Below are positions 41,279 through 52,903 of a stretch of DNA of 64,000 nt, piece after piece. The stretch covers positions 17,509,025 through 17,573,024 of the forward strand of contig NC_060108.1 in the NCBI RefSeq assembly GCF_021155765.1, in the 5' to 3' direction. The position numbers and the translations under genes were made by a program. Below the pieces are notes generated by a model, which worked only from the letters and a program-made list of their open reading frames with translations, did not search any database and was not told where the DNA came from. Position 1 is the stretch's first letter. Every line of letters starts with the position of its first letter. This DNA comes from Diprion similis (Eukaryota > Arthropoda > Insecta > Hymenoptera > Diprionidae).

Positions 41279-42424
41279 TGGGACAATGTCTTAGTTGCAT
41301 TGAAATAAGGCTGTGCTTCATATTTGTGTTGATGAAAATATTCAATGGACACGTTACGAATTTGTTTTATACTTCGTTCAACGAGTTGAAAAATTGACAT
41401 GCATTTATTTTTGATCTTGTTTACGGATTTTTGTATTTTGTATATATTAATTGAAGCACACTTGTCAATAGTGTACAATAATTCAAGAGATACGACCATG
41501 CGGTTGGATGAGTTTTTGAAAACATGATGTTTCCAACTGTGACGTGCATTAGGAAGTGCGAAACTTCCGAATCTAATTTACTCAGGGTAAAAAAGTTCGT
41601 ACTTCGTCTCTTACAGATAAAAAATAAATAAATAATTGAAATATTACAGTATGTAATCTTTTTTCCACAGAGATCTCACCTGCAGTATTATTTTTGTAAC
41701 GGGTACTTGTCTGAAGTGCGATGATTCTTAGAAAAGTGACTAGCTGCTATAAGTGCAGTGAACAAGTTTTCCGAAATTTAAAGAAAAACTTCCCAGCAGA
41801 TCAGAATGGCAATTGTTGCATGTTGCATTCGAGAATAGATAAAATTATATGGATGTAAATTTAGTAATTCCAATGCACCGTTCTGTTATTTTGTAATTCG
41901 AGTCTGAAAGAGTGGAGTAACCATCGATAGCATGTGATTACTCAATGTTGAAAGTTTCGAGCCCAGATTTTTATTTAGGGAACGAAACGGTATGTCGTCG
42001 CATAGCTCGTTTCCGTGTACGGAAATCACATCTGCCGCGAACGTCAAAACTCGTGCATACTTGTGTATTTATTTACTGAAACCAGCAAAAATTACAAATC
42101 CAATGCATTTAGTACTAAATATTTATGTACTTAAATACAGTGCAAATAGCAATCCGGCAGAGGTAAAATTATTCCGCGTGCGCACGGCTGGACAACATAC
42201 GTACGAATTACAACTGAAAATTTCTTAAACACTTCTATTTAAATTTTACCACTTTGTGTGTAGTTATAAATATGAATATAAAATGTAAAATATACAAACA
42301 TAAAGTAAAAAACAAAAAACAAAATCTCATGCTACATCTTACATTTTGCAGTATTCTCTAAAATAATTCCATTTCTTGCTAGTTAAATAAAATTTAATAT
42401 CAGGCCAAAACAAGAAAAAATATT
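41279..42424. other. DHX16 3' UTR and intergenic sequence
   Basis: Runs of AATAAA (about 41619-41635) probably end the DHX16 transcript. The minus-strand frame at 41194-41499 overlaps the DHX16 end and is a chance frame. The plus-strand frame at 41992-42228 has no recognised domain. Confidence 0.5.
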
Positions 42425-43670
42425 AAACTTTGATCGGAATCCATTGTTTTAATTTGTATTTTCTAGATTTTCCCCCTAATGTTTTTAACTCTTTTGGTCG
42501 TTCATCAAATAATGTAATTGCTATGACCAGACTTCTCTTCTCGCTTCTTCTGTTCCTTATTTTTGGCATTTGCAGATTTTTAGACCTGTTTCCTGAGGTA
42601 GATGTAATATCTATAGATTGCAGCAAGAAGAGTTTACTCGAACTTAATGTATTTTTAGTGGTGATAACTTTATTATTTAAAATTTTTTAAATTCTATTTT
42701 GTAACCTTTGCAGCAGATTGAAATTATTATAATATACTCCCCCCATACTATAGTTCCACAGTTGATTATATGGATAGCCATACAGATACATATAATATAA
42801 ACATATATAATAATACATAATATAAACAACAAATTTCCAAATACTGTCCCTTTAGGCACTCCAGTATTTATGGTCATAAATTCACTTACTATGACATTAG
42901 TTTTAACTCGTTCTAGCCTATTAAATACCAAGATAACTTTCCAAAAGCTTATGAGCAACATCTCTGATTCCATAGTTGTACATCTTATCCGGAAGAATTT
43001 TGCGGTCTACTGTGTCAAATACTTTTATAAGGTCAACAAAAGTTATAGCTATCGGAAAATTGCTATCTATTTTTTTCCAGAAACAAATTGGTGATCTTAT
43101 CCAGTGGATCAGTTGTTCTAAACTTTTTAACGAAGCCAAATTGCTTTTTTGATAAGATTTTATATTTATTTAAGGGGGGATTTCGGTCAAATTTCAGTGA
43201 TATCGAGTTTTTTGTTTTTCAAATGACTAAAAAAGATGTGATGAAATTTTTTTTCAGGACACATACTACCATAATCTAAATTTTGTTGGAAGGATTTTTT
43301 GATAGCATCTTTTTTAGTCGTTACGAAAATCAAAAACTCAATATTATCAAAATTTCACTGTAGTGTCCCCTTAAAAAGTTAAAAATTCAGTTGTAGATTA
43401 TTTTTTTAAATATTTTAGCAATATTGGAAATCAGAGATAATATATTTGTCTGCAGTTTGTTACTAAGTGTTTATTACCACTCTTTTACATAGGTATTATC
43501 ATAGCATTTTTTAATACATCCGGCCATGTAGACTGTACAATGCTTAGATTAATTATATGTTTTAGCGGTTCAGCGATATAGGAAGAAAGGTTTTTGATTA
43601 CTTTAGCAAGAATTTCATCATTTTATAATTTCAAATTTTTTACTTCTTCCTTTATGTATGTGAAAAATAT
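42425..43670 (-). pseudogene. Decayed non-LTR retrotransposon reverse transcriptase (jockey/CR1-like), interrupted by a MITE
   Basis: Read on the minus strand, pieces of an ORF2 reverse transcriptase follow one another in the correct order but in shifting frames. They are NDEILAKVIKNLSSYIAEPL, then HIINLSIVQSTWPDVLKNAM ending at a stop, then SNIAKIF. After the inserted MITE come ILSKKQFGFVKKF, DPLDKITNLFLEK, ITFVDLIKVFDTVDRKILPD (replacing the F-x-D-x-x-K-A-F-D-T-V motif A), YNYGIRDVAHKLLESYL, and TGVPKGTVFGNLLFIL (motif B). The C-terminal tail has SLVIAITLFDERPKELKTLG near 42450-42530. Motif C (the YxDD box) is not recognisable. Stops and frameshifts make it inactive. Clade assignment is by eye only. 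Confidence 0.82.
43174..43370. mobile_element. 197-bp TTAA-type MITE nested in the reverse-transcriptase pseudogene
   Basis: The arms start GGGG next to TTAA on both sides (43170-43173 and 43371-43374). Inside they share AAATTT, TCAGTG or AGTGAAA, an ATATCGAG or ATATTGAG block, and a terminal GACTAAAAAAGATG in inverted orientation. The arms are therefore about 70 bp with gaps and surround a short centre. A TTAA duplication is typical of piggyBac and Kolobok relatives. No coding capacity. It interrupts the reverse transcriptase exactly between its fingers and palm pieces, so it arrived after the retroelement. Confidence 0.8.
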
Positions 43671-43779
43671 AAGGTTCACCGATCGTGTGCTGGAGTTATC
43701 CAGACTGGCTTGGTACCGTTACGTTACCTGGTCTAATGCGGTCTCCGAGGGCGTCGCGGTGATTTCAAGTATCTTATAG

Positions 43780-43787
43780 TATATAAG
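43780..43787 (+). promoter_or_regulatory. TATA box of the carboxypeptidase gene
   Basis: TATATAAG lies 44 bp upstream of the carboxypeptidase ATG. An initiator-like TCAGG/CCAGTT region (about 43805-43817) sits at the expected distance. This gives a short 5' UTR of roughly 10-20 nt. TATA promoters are common on tissue-restricted digestive genes. Confidence 0.7.
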
Positions 43788-43823
43788 AGGTGAGCCAAGT
43801 AGCGGTCAGGCCAGTTGAGGACA

Positions 43824-46800
43824 ATGCACCGGCAGATAGTGTCATCGACTCCAATTTCGCGGGGTTCACGAAGGTGGATCCGCGGGCTCTTTCTCCTCGC
43901 ATTAATCGCTCTTCAAGGTGTTTCTTCCGCTGTGATAAATTCGCCTTCCGATGCACCCTCGGACGGGGTAGTATTGCGAGCCGTTGGAATACCGGAAGAA
44001 CGTGTTACCTATGAGGGTTCACAAGTCTGGAGCATTTCCGCTACCGAGGAGCAGTTCGATTTCTTATCCTATCTTCAAGACAGAGGAGGTACGTCAAATT
44101 TACTACACGCTGAATATAGCTTAAGAAAACTAAATATTTTTGGAGGAGGACAAACCTATCAGTAGGCTCGATGTGTTATTATTATTATTTGTCTGCATAA
44201 TACGCGCAGATCTGACAAGATGGGGAGGAAATGCTACTGCCGTCGACGTTCTGGTACGCCCCGACGATATCCCGAGGGTAACGCGGTTCCTGAGAGAGAG
44301 AAACGTCAATTACGACGTTATTATTATGGATTTGCAACAAGCGATAGACAAGGAAAACCCACTCCCATCTATAGAGTCAATGGAGGAACTCGAAGGACGG
44401 AAAGGTTCATATTCAATTACTAGTTTCGTAGAACATAAATTGCATACTAATTTGTGGGGACTTAAATAACTGCTAATCTAATTTCTCTGCCCGAAACTTT
44501 TATGTCATCGCCAATCGCGTATCTTCCAATTTTAGTTAACTTTGATATCCTGCAGAAAGTTTCATTGTGCGTCTGTTACGGCACCCATTCAACTAATTAA
44601 CAATTTCAATGTATTATTCTCAACTTTAATGCAATTTTAGTCCTTGCGTCCGCTTATTTATTTCGCGGACTTGGGAGCGTCATCAGGAAATTCCGCATGT
44701 GTATGCCACTTTGAGTGAAGTTAAAAAAAAGATTGGTACATATTATTCTATTCTGCTTATCTTTCACTGCTGAATAATTACGGAGTGATGGAACTGAATT
44801 TGTATTGTTAACATACCTACCTTTTTTAATTTTTTTGTTGTTTAAATACCGATTTATTAGTTTTCAACAAGTGAATTCAAATTAACAGTCGCACCATGGA
44901 GAACGGTGTAAAGCTTCTAAAACAGTTACATAAAGTTTACGATCAATCTCGTATCAAACGTGCCGAAGAATTTGAAAAAATATCATTAATGTCTTCGTGA
45001 ATTAGACAAGCAATTATCGAAGCATTAGAATGTGACTCTATCTGTAGAATTTACAATTCAAAAGTTTCAACCTGGTGACCTGGATCCTTATATTTATAAT
45101 GACAATAACTAATTAACATACAGTTCACATGAGTTTTAAACCACACGGCCTCTGCTGGCTGATATAAACTAGCGCATTACTCTTTCGGTACGTGCAATAC
45201 TTCTATAATTATTATCCACGTGGCGCGAACTATAATGAATGACTTCAATTTGTTATAATCTGACGATTCTATACCTATGAAGAAAACTAGAGTCATCTGT
45301 ACCAATGAGTGCTTTTTTTCAAAGGATTACAAGAGCTCTGGAAACTTTATTATCAGATATGCAGCTCAAAAAATTCGAATAAAACTTATATTACGCAAAT
45401 CTCGTTTACGCTCGCCTTCCGACAGATTTCTGGTTTCTGAAAGTCTGCACTGCGCTCGTAATCACCTGAATTTCATAGTAATTTTTTAGCACGACATGCT
45501 TGGTGGCAGGGTACATATGCCAGGGAGCCAGGGACCGGGGTACAGGTGCGGGTGCGGGTGCGGTCACAGGCTCCTAGATATCCATCTCCATATCCTTTTC
45601 CTCGTTATCCTGTAGCTAGTAGTGATAGCAGCCTATGGCGCTACAGGGGTGAGCTTGACCACTTATGGGCATAATAATTTTCACGAGTTTACAATGTTGC
45701 AAAGTGTTTTTGAAGACTGAAGCGGTCGGAGAAAATATTTGTTGATGACATTTTAAACGTTTGACAACATTCATGGAGTATATTGCAAGCTATCAAACGA
45801 CTTCTATAATTACCGCCTGTTCAAGATCACTACACTGCGTAAATTCGCGAGATGTACGATAACACAGACTGCACCATCGACTACTATACCCCAAGCCTAA
45901 TAGTAAAGAGATTCTTCTTAGGCCACCGAATGGAGTGGTCCAGCTATCATCGACTGGATGACATCACAGGGTACCTTGATTACTTAGCTGAGACCTTTCC
46001 TGATCTATGCTCCGTTATGAGTATAGGAAATTCGGTTGAAGGTCGACCGCTCAAGGTGAGACCTAGTTATTTTTTATTTGTGGAAATTTCGAATGATGGA
46101 AAAATTGAGATTGATTATTTCTCGTATCCGAACGGTCATAGGTACTAAGAATCAGCAATGGAAATGCTAAGGCGCCTGCACTCTGGATTGATGGAGGAAT
46201 TCATGCCCGAGAATGGATATCGCCAGCAGCAGTGACTTTCATTATCCAGTACCTGGTCGAAAACAGCGAGGAGCTGGAAGCAGATTATTACATTCTGCCA
46301 GTGGTGAATCCTGACGGGTAAGGCGTGAAGTGATGCTTGAAAATATTTTTTAGTACAAACTGAGAGAAGTGTAAACATTATTCCTCACGATTTATTTATG
46401 TGTAGTTACGAGTACACCTTCAGAGGTGATCGCTTGTGGAGAAAGAACAGAGCTAATCCGGAAAAAGGTGGTGTTTGCATTGGTGTCGATCTAAACAGGA
46501 ACTTTGGTTATCGATGGGGTGGTCAGGGGACCAGTAAACAACCCTGTCGAGAAATATTTGCTGGCACTGGACCATTTTCTGAACCAGAAACAAAGGCTAT
46601 TGAGTCTTTCTTTGCTACAAGCGCAGCAAACTTCAAGGTAAATTTTAAAACGTCTAATTTGCAACTCTAGAAATCTAGGTCAAATTAAATTTTTATCTAC
46701 ATCAGCACGTTCAAAATTTCATTTTTTATGTTTTCCAGGCATTTTTAACCTTCCATAGTTATGGCCAATACATCTTATATCCTTGGGGCTACGACAAACG

Positions 46801-47104
46801 TGTACCACCAGATTACGCTGACTTGGAGCGAGTTGGAAAGCAGGCAGCGGCAGCTATGAAATCAGCAGGCGGTGCTGGTAGCGTTTATGCAGTTGGAAAC
46901 AGTGCTTCCCTTTTATATTCTGCATCCGGTGGAGCAGATGATTGGGCAAAAGCGATTCCCAAAATTAAATATGCATACACAATTGAGCTCAGGGACCAGG
47001 GAAGGCATGGATTTATTCTGCCAGCTCAGTATATAATTCCAACTGCTAAGGAAGCATTGGCGGCTGTTCAAGTAATTGCAAAAGCTGCCAAGCTAGATCC
47101 ATAA
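43824..47104 (+). CDS. Secreted zinc carboxypeptidase (M14A family), predicted B-type specificity, 6 or 7 exons
   Basis: This is a pro-metallocarboxypeptidase that removes C-terminal residues. Exons 43824-44088, 44210-44404, 45922-46055, 46142-46317, 46406-46637 and 46739-47104 give 455 aa; a 159-bp cassette exon (45490-45648) would make 508. A signal peptide (hydrophobic LFLLALIALQGVSS) ends near residue 36. The activation propeptide runs about 50-150, and the catalytic domain starts at about 155 (RMEWSSYHRLDDI). Zinc ligands are His219 and Glu222 (GGIHAREW) and His340 (FHSYGQY). Also present are NPDGYEY, DLNRNF, the tyrosine at 394, and the general base Glu417 (IELRDQGRHGF). The pocket residue equivalent to bovine 255 is Asp401 (SGGADDW), as in carboxypeptidase B, which prefers C-terminal Lys or Arg. 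The exon 2 donor GTTCAT is weak. Likely a midgut digestive or moulting enzyme; the role is inferred. Confidence 0.9.
44405..45489 (+). other. Carboxypeptidase intron between propeptide exon 2 and the cassette exon
   Basis: An intron of 1085 bp, AT-rich. A 34-codon frame starting at about 44896 (MENGVKLLKQLHKVYDQSRI) and the frame at 45277-45489 have no splice context that I trust. Confidence 0.5.
45490..45648 (+). CDS. Probable in-frame cassette exon of the carboxypeptidase gene
   Basis: The stretch is bounded by an AATTTTTTAG acceptor and a GGTGAGC donor. Entered in phase 1 and left in phase 1, it stays open for 159 nt, or 53 codons. The peptide reads ARHAWWQGTYAREPGTGVQV, then RVRVRSQAPRYPSPYPFPRY, then PVASSDSSLWRYRG. 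It would insert a basic, Pro/Tyr-rich linker exactly between the propeptide and the catalytic domain. The GGTGCG triplet repeat and the composition differ strongly from the AT-rich intron around it. Its inclusion in mRNA is inferred. Confidence 0.6.
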
Positions 47105-48240
47105 TTGTTTTAATTTATTCCTACAGTTTATTATTTTTCATCATATTGCTTTATTTTGTTTTTAATTACATGATTCTTCAGCTACGCTAATTATTTATAT
47201 TATTAGCTTAGGTACGATCAGTTATAGTAATAATTAGTTATGATTATGCCTATAATATGTACGACTTATCATTACTTTTCAATGAAAATGACTCTGAACG
47301 TTGTGTAAAAATATTTCAAATCTGTATTACGGCCTTCAGTTTTTGAAATATTCTGTAGGTATGCTATCGACTTACTATCAATAGGACATTAACTAGTTGG
47401 TGCCATTTATCGCGAAAAGTATGAATATATTATATAAACTATTCAAAAACTCAGAAAAACGTCAGCAGAGGGCTTTCTCTCTTCTTGCTAAATAATATGA
47501 CCTATGATTTTCTGGCTGTAGTTCCGCTACTGTGTTCATTAATTCGGGATAGAGCTTATTCTTTATGCAAAGAATTATTGAGCAAGCACTTTGTAATTTC
47601 GGTGAAAAGTCTGAAGAATTGGAATTCAATTATTCAAACCGCTATATAAAACGTAGACTCGTTTACAGGGCTTACAACTTTAATGAAGTTAGTAGCGGTT
47701 GGAAATTTCTGTACCGAAACTCCCCTCGTTGTCCATGGCCACGTTGTGCTGATATCAAATTTGAAAATGACCCATTTCGCGACAGCTTTTGGCAATTTCC
47801 AGGTAACGATTATGGCGTTGACTAAAGATGTTTAAGGACGTAATATTTCCTTCGGCTGGGTGGATTCGAGTGGTTCCGGTGTCTTATAGCGCCTCAATGT
47901 TAAATGGTGTTAACATAAAATACCGTAACTGGCGTCGGGCCATTCAGCTCCTCCTTCCTTAAGTCTACTTCACCAACCAAATTCCGAGAGGTTTGCTGTT
48001 TTTATGTACATACCTTCCTGCTGCATATTTATTTGCAACTCTGGGCATAAAGTTTGGCTGCAAGTTCTATAACGTTACCCCACAATGCAAAATGTCCGAC
48101 ACCAATAATTTCCTTCATAACATCCCTCGCATCACTTGTCGTGAAGTCAGCGAGCAGTAAGCTTGTCCCGTCTATTTCTGTATTCTCGATGACTATACTA
48201 ACGATAAGCGAATAACAATTCAAGTTTCATCAGAGTATTC
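47105..48240. other. Carboxypeptidase 3' region and intergenic sequence
   Basis: The sequence after the stop is AT-rich. An 86-codon frame at 47565-47825 contains a Trp/Cys-rich end (SPRCPWPRCADIKF) but matches no family that I know. Nothing else is recognisable. Confidence 0.4.
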
Positions 48241-49465
48241 AAAATTTTTTTTAAGTCAGTGCTGTCGGCTTATTCAAAAATGGCGGTCCAGCTAGCGCCT
48301 GCGCTCCCCGCCGTCGATATAGTGTGTTTGCGAACGGAGTAGTTTGCCGCTCGTTTGTCGGATGTTTTCGTGACCAGGTTATCGGAGTACAGTCTAGATG
48401 GCGCTAGTGGCAACAGAAATCCGTATACAAATCTCAGCACTTCGATACGTCGAAAAATTTCGATCCCGTACTCGAGTGACGGCTCTCGCAGCACTCGCAA
48501 GTAGTCAAAATGGAGGCATTCATTTACGACGATTGGCAAACGTGCAGTAGGCTTGGATATATTTCGCAAAATGGTTGTTGTTCGCGTTAGGTAATTTGAC
48601 GTTTCGATTAGAAGTGTAAACGCGAACCCGGACAATTGTGATTTGGATAAACGAACCCTCGTTAACAAACTGTGATTCGGTGCTGTGTGTGTGTGCTGTG
48701 TTCTCGCCTGTAAGCTGGTGAATTTATCAGATAGACACACTAAGAAATCGCGAGAAGAGATATATTTCATCTCGATGTCTGCACCACGGGCCGTTCTTTG
48801 ATAGTGTGGATCTATCCTCTGGCTGTCAATTAAATACCACTCGTAAAACTACCGAGTGTTCAACCGTCCTTTGTCGTGCGACGTCGCTGTCTGATTTACC
48901 GATTTTTTCACACCTAATCCACATTCGTATTCTTAAAATCCGAATTAATACCAATCGTCACTCAATAACCTCCACCCGTTATTTTTAAATACACGCACAC
49001 CCACTTTCTTCTCGACTCTTTTTTTATCGTTACGTTTAGTTAGGTACGTACCTGCATACATTCATATTCATATACTTACATGCGTCTGTCTTTTCATACC
49101 GCTTCGAAAAGAAAAAGAGAAAAATCTATGAACGACAGGGTGAATCATTCTTTCCCTCCGAGTACATCTACCTACCCGTTTACACACGTCACTCATTCTC
49201 AGGGTGTAATAATTCTCTCATTTTGCCATTATCATTCACGTTGAACGGCGTCTCTTTGAAGAAAAATGATATGTGTGTGCCCAAAGTTTTCGTACTTTTC
49301 GAATTAAGTACCTAGAGGAGAAAAACTGTGATAAGAAATCAAAACATACCAACTGAAAGACGGAAAAAGAAACACACCTCTAAACCCTGTCGTTCAAATC
49401 GAATCTGTTTATCAAAAGCAGAAGAGTTTTGGAATATTGCACTCTACACAATATTTTCCCTTCGC

Positions 49466-49498
<33 letters not shown>

Positions 49499-49527
49499 TT
49501 TAATTTGAATTTTGATTTTTCTCCCAG
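48241..49527 (+). promoter_or_regulatory. Probable promoter and 5' UTR region of the downstream gene
   Basis: The base composition changes here to more CG and TC rich sequence, with many CpG and GT-rich runs (for example GTGTGTGTGTGC at about 48685). It precedes an exon with a good TTTTCTCCCAG acceptor at 49527. The minus-strand frame at 48270-48770 lacks a recognisable domain and is probably an accident of composition. The 5' UTR structure is inferred. Confidence 0.35.
49466..49498. repeat. (TTA)n microsatellite
   Basis: About ten TTA units close to the branch region and pyrimidine tract of the exon that starts at 49528. Confidence 0.9.
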
Positions 49528-49603
49528 GATATGATAAGAAAAATTGGGACCAGTTTATTTTTGCGTTTGTTATATTTCCCATTTGGAATGCAGTGTTAAC
49601 TGG

Positions 49604-49885
49604 ATGTGGAATGCCATTTCGCGTCTATTCACCCCAGCGAACAACAAATCGTCGTCAATCGAAGAAGATACCTTGTCGGTTAAGTCAGATTCAAGATCTG
49701 AGTGCGCTGCTAGTGCTAGTGCTAGTGCTAGTGTGCCAGTGGCTGATATATCCGTAGATGTTTTCAAAACAATGGATCGTAACATTGGAGAAGATCGGCG
49801 TAAAGGCAGTGCTGGGATTAGTGGAGAGCAAAGACATGGAACTGGAGACTCGGATCATGCTTCAGACACATCTGAGACTCGTTTG
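49604..49885 (+). CDS. N-terminal coding exon of an unidentified gene (partial)
   Basis: The exon starts after an acceptor at 49527, and the frame used here begins at the ATG 49604. It runs 94 codons to a clean GTAAGTTT donor in phase 0. The protein begins MWNAISRLFTPANNKSSSIE and continues acidic and Ser-rich. A small coding repeat (Ala-Ser)n comes from GCTAGT units at about 49708-49735. The rest is Gly/Asp/Ser-rich (RRKGSAGISGEQRHGTGDSD). No stop follows the donor within the same gene here, so downstream exons lie beyond 49.9 kb and probably outside the window. An out-of-frame upstream ATG at 49531 precedes it in the same exon. I do not recognise the family. Confidence 0.6.
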
Positions 49886-52800
49886 GTAAGTTTAAATCAT
49901 TTAATTAAGCAGATACAGGGTCCTGGTTGAAACAGTATATAATTGACACCAAAAGTAGCACAGTAATGACAAATTTTCAGTGAAGAAAATAAATTATTAA
50001 TAAAATTACGTAGCTCATATTGTGTACGGTTGTTTTAAGGTAAAAAAAAATATAGCTTTCTTAATCTTAATTGTTCACGTAGCTCATTTGGCTTGCTCAG
50101 ACTTTAATTTCCTTTTCAAATCAACACGAGATATTTATTTTTGAAGCTTTATGCATGATTTAAAAAAATAAACAAAAATATCATACGTGAGATTATTGCG
50201 AGCTGTGAATAGAAAACTTGTGCATTATTAAATAGTGTATAAATCTATCTGATCTGAGATCTGTTTCTACTGGGCTCGAGAGATTTTATTTACTTATAAA
50301 ATGAGATATTTATTATTGCTTAACCAACTTAATTATGAAAAAATAATGCAATTAATTGATTTCTGTACTTCTTCACCACTGATTGTTTTTTTTTAATGCA
50401 AAATGCTAGGTTTTTTGATATTTTTTTATATTCATTGCGGATATTGTTTCGATCATGTTCAAATCTTAGTTTTATAATTATTTGGTTTTGACACTATTTT
50501 GAGTTTCCTAGTATAATACAAACACTAAGTTATATTTCTTCTATATTCATTCATATTTCTCAGTGCTTGATAAAAGGTAATTGAAACTTGAGAGATTGAG
50601 GTATTTTTTTAACGTAGTCTTGAAATTCAATCTGGTTTTTTAGTAATCGCATTATCACACTCCTAAAAACCATTAAACATATCTTGATATTGCCTCAATC
50701 TTTGAAAATCGCAAGCCTTCTTCTCAATTGTTTTTTTTCTACTAGCTTTAACATTTGCAACAAATTTCTCTCAAATGACGTTTTCCAACTATTTTCTGTG
50801 TGCATTTCTAAGAGTGTTCACAGTATTAATAATTAACAAATACTTGTTCAAACTCGATGCACTTTGGATCTCTCAGTACCCAGGGTCAGTGCCCTCGCTT
50901 ATTTCAGGATGTAGTTCAGCCCAGGTACTTGTAGGGATGTCTAAAAAGGAGTTAGCACAAGTTTTACAACTATAGTCTATAAAAAAAAAACTCAATAGAT
51001 CGGTCAACTTAACACTATATTTAGAATCATCTCGCCATGACCATTATTAGCTCTCTTTCTCTTACTTGTACACTATAGGGAATATTGTAAGCGAATCGTC
51101 GCTGCTTGATTGTTTCATTCCAGTCTTAGAACAACTGGTATTTTATTATTTTAATACTCCAGATGACGACAGAGCAGGGATACGATATCGATACTCACTT
51201 GTTATAATTCTCTTAACCTCGCTGTTAACTGGTTCCTCTTCATGTCTCCGTAAAGTAATTTAATACCAAGTTGTCGAAACGTGTGGATAAAAAAGCAACA
51301 GAAACATTTCGATTCCTTTCTCTCCTCGTATTACATCTTTACTTTTGACTAAAGATATTCATTAATCATTGGTTACATATTATGCAACTTAGTTACCGAA
51401 AGTTGCATCAGGATTTCATGCGATGTTAAAATTGCTGCTATCATTTCTCGAGGACGCAAAGTTCAAATTACTTAGTGACAATTCAAACCACCTGAGGTAG
51501 CCACTGAGTGAGAAATCGGAATCTTACCCACGCGTTTGCCACAATGGAGGTCCTATGCTAATTGAAAGTCAGAGAGCAGACAGCACCAGCACTCTTTGCA
51601 GTCAGCTGACTCATGGAATAACAGCCTGGTGGTTCTGCTTTAGTCCTTAGTTAGTATTGGGTAGTCGATTAGTTAACAACGTGAAAAAGAGACGCAGCGC
51701 AATAATTAAATGCGTTTCTTTTTCTCAGTGGTAAGATAGGTGGCTGTGTTAAAAAGGAAACATCCATGAGTTTTACAAATATTAATTCATCTGATACAAG
51801 TGATTCCTTGGATTAGTTTTCCCGCATATTTGAAAATTTAAAAATCAAGTTACTGATTCATCGCAGACTGTGAATTATAAACCATCCAAAACCTTGATCA
51901 GACCTACAAAAATTTATCAACGTTCATTCTTCATTTTTTTTTTTTTTATTATTTTAACTTTTAATCGATATTTTAATTGTTTGTGAATTTACATTCGTAG
52001 TTTCTATTTATACCTGGCATTATATTTTCTTTCATTGACGAATTGTGCAGGATAAAGAGTATCTGGTATATCTCTTGAATTTTGTCAACTAATCTCTTCA
52101 TTTCATTGATATTTTATAATGCAATTAGTAGTATTAGGTACCGACGATTTTTGTAGGTTGGCATTTGAGGTATTGATTTAAACGGGAGTACTTTCTTTCT
52201 AGCTGGATTCGAATTGAATGACCAATGAAATAATCGCGATTCTAACATTAAGTATTCAAATTACTCAAAGTTTTATACATTTTAAATAACAATTCAACAA
52301 CAAGATGGAGAAAAATAACACGAGAGGAAAACGGGGAAAAGTGGCATCTAAAAACGTAAACCAATCGCTGATAAATTGAAAAAAAAAATAGTGTATCAAG
52401 TTTCATCTTGAAAAGAGTGAGACGGTGGTGGTTCGAAAATTTCACGATTATGGCCACGGTGAGGCTGCACTGAGCTCCTTGAGAACTCTTCGAGTGAAAG
52501 CTGATAAAGAAGCCCGCTGTTTTCTCTGAGTGTTTGTCTTCTTCCCATCATGGAAATTGCTATGGCATCAGGTCTCCTTACCTCGCCCTAAGCGTTTCAT
52601 GAATACCGGACGGTAACAACTAGTAGTTTAAGTGAACCGTGATCCTTAACTCCCCATACGAAATACAACCACCGACTTGACTTGACTTATCGAAATCGAA
52701 ATAAAAGAAACCTAATAACAGCTACATTCTCCGTATCTTCAAAAACTTTTTCGATAATACTACTATATATGTATATAAATTTTTCATATCTGACGGTGGC

Positions 52801-52903
52801 GGTGGTGTTGATAAAAAGAAATTAGCTGTTGTCCGAAGGGGGAGAAAAAAATCTCTCGATCACCGCTGCACTTCTCTATACATATAGATGATTCTTTAGA
52901 GAG
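49886..52903 (+). other. Long intron or intergenic sequence
   Basis: Three kilobases with no exon that I can support. Open frames are short, and the sequence is AT-rich with poly(T) runs. It becomes more mixed after 52400, where the second putative first exon's leader may begin. Confidence 0.4.

Noticed and set aside
48270-48770. 166-codon minus-strand open frame
   Set aside because: It lies in CpG-richer leader-like sequence, contains low-complexity Thr/Arg stretches, and has no domain or splice context. It is best explained as a chance frame in a promoter region.
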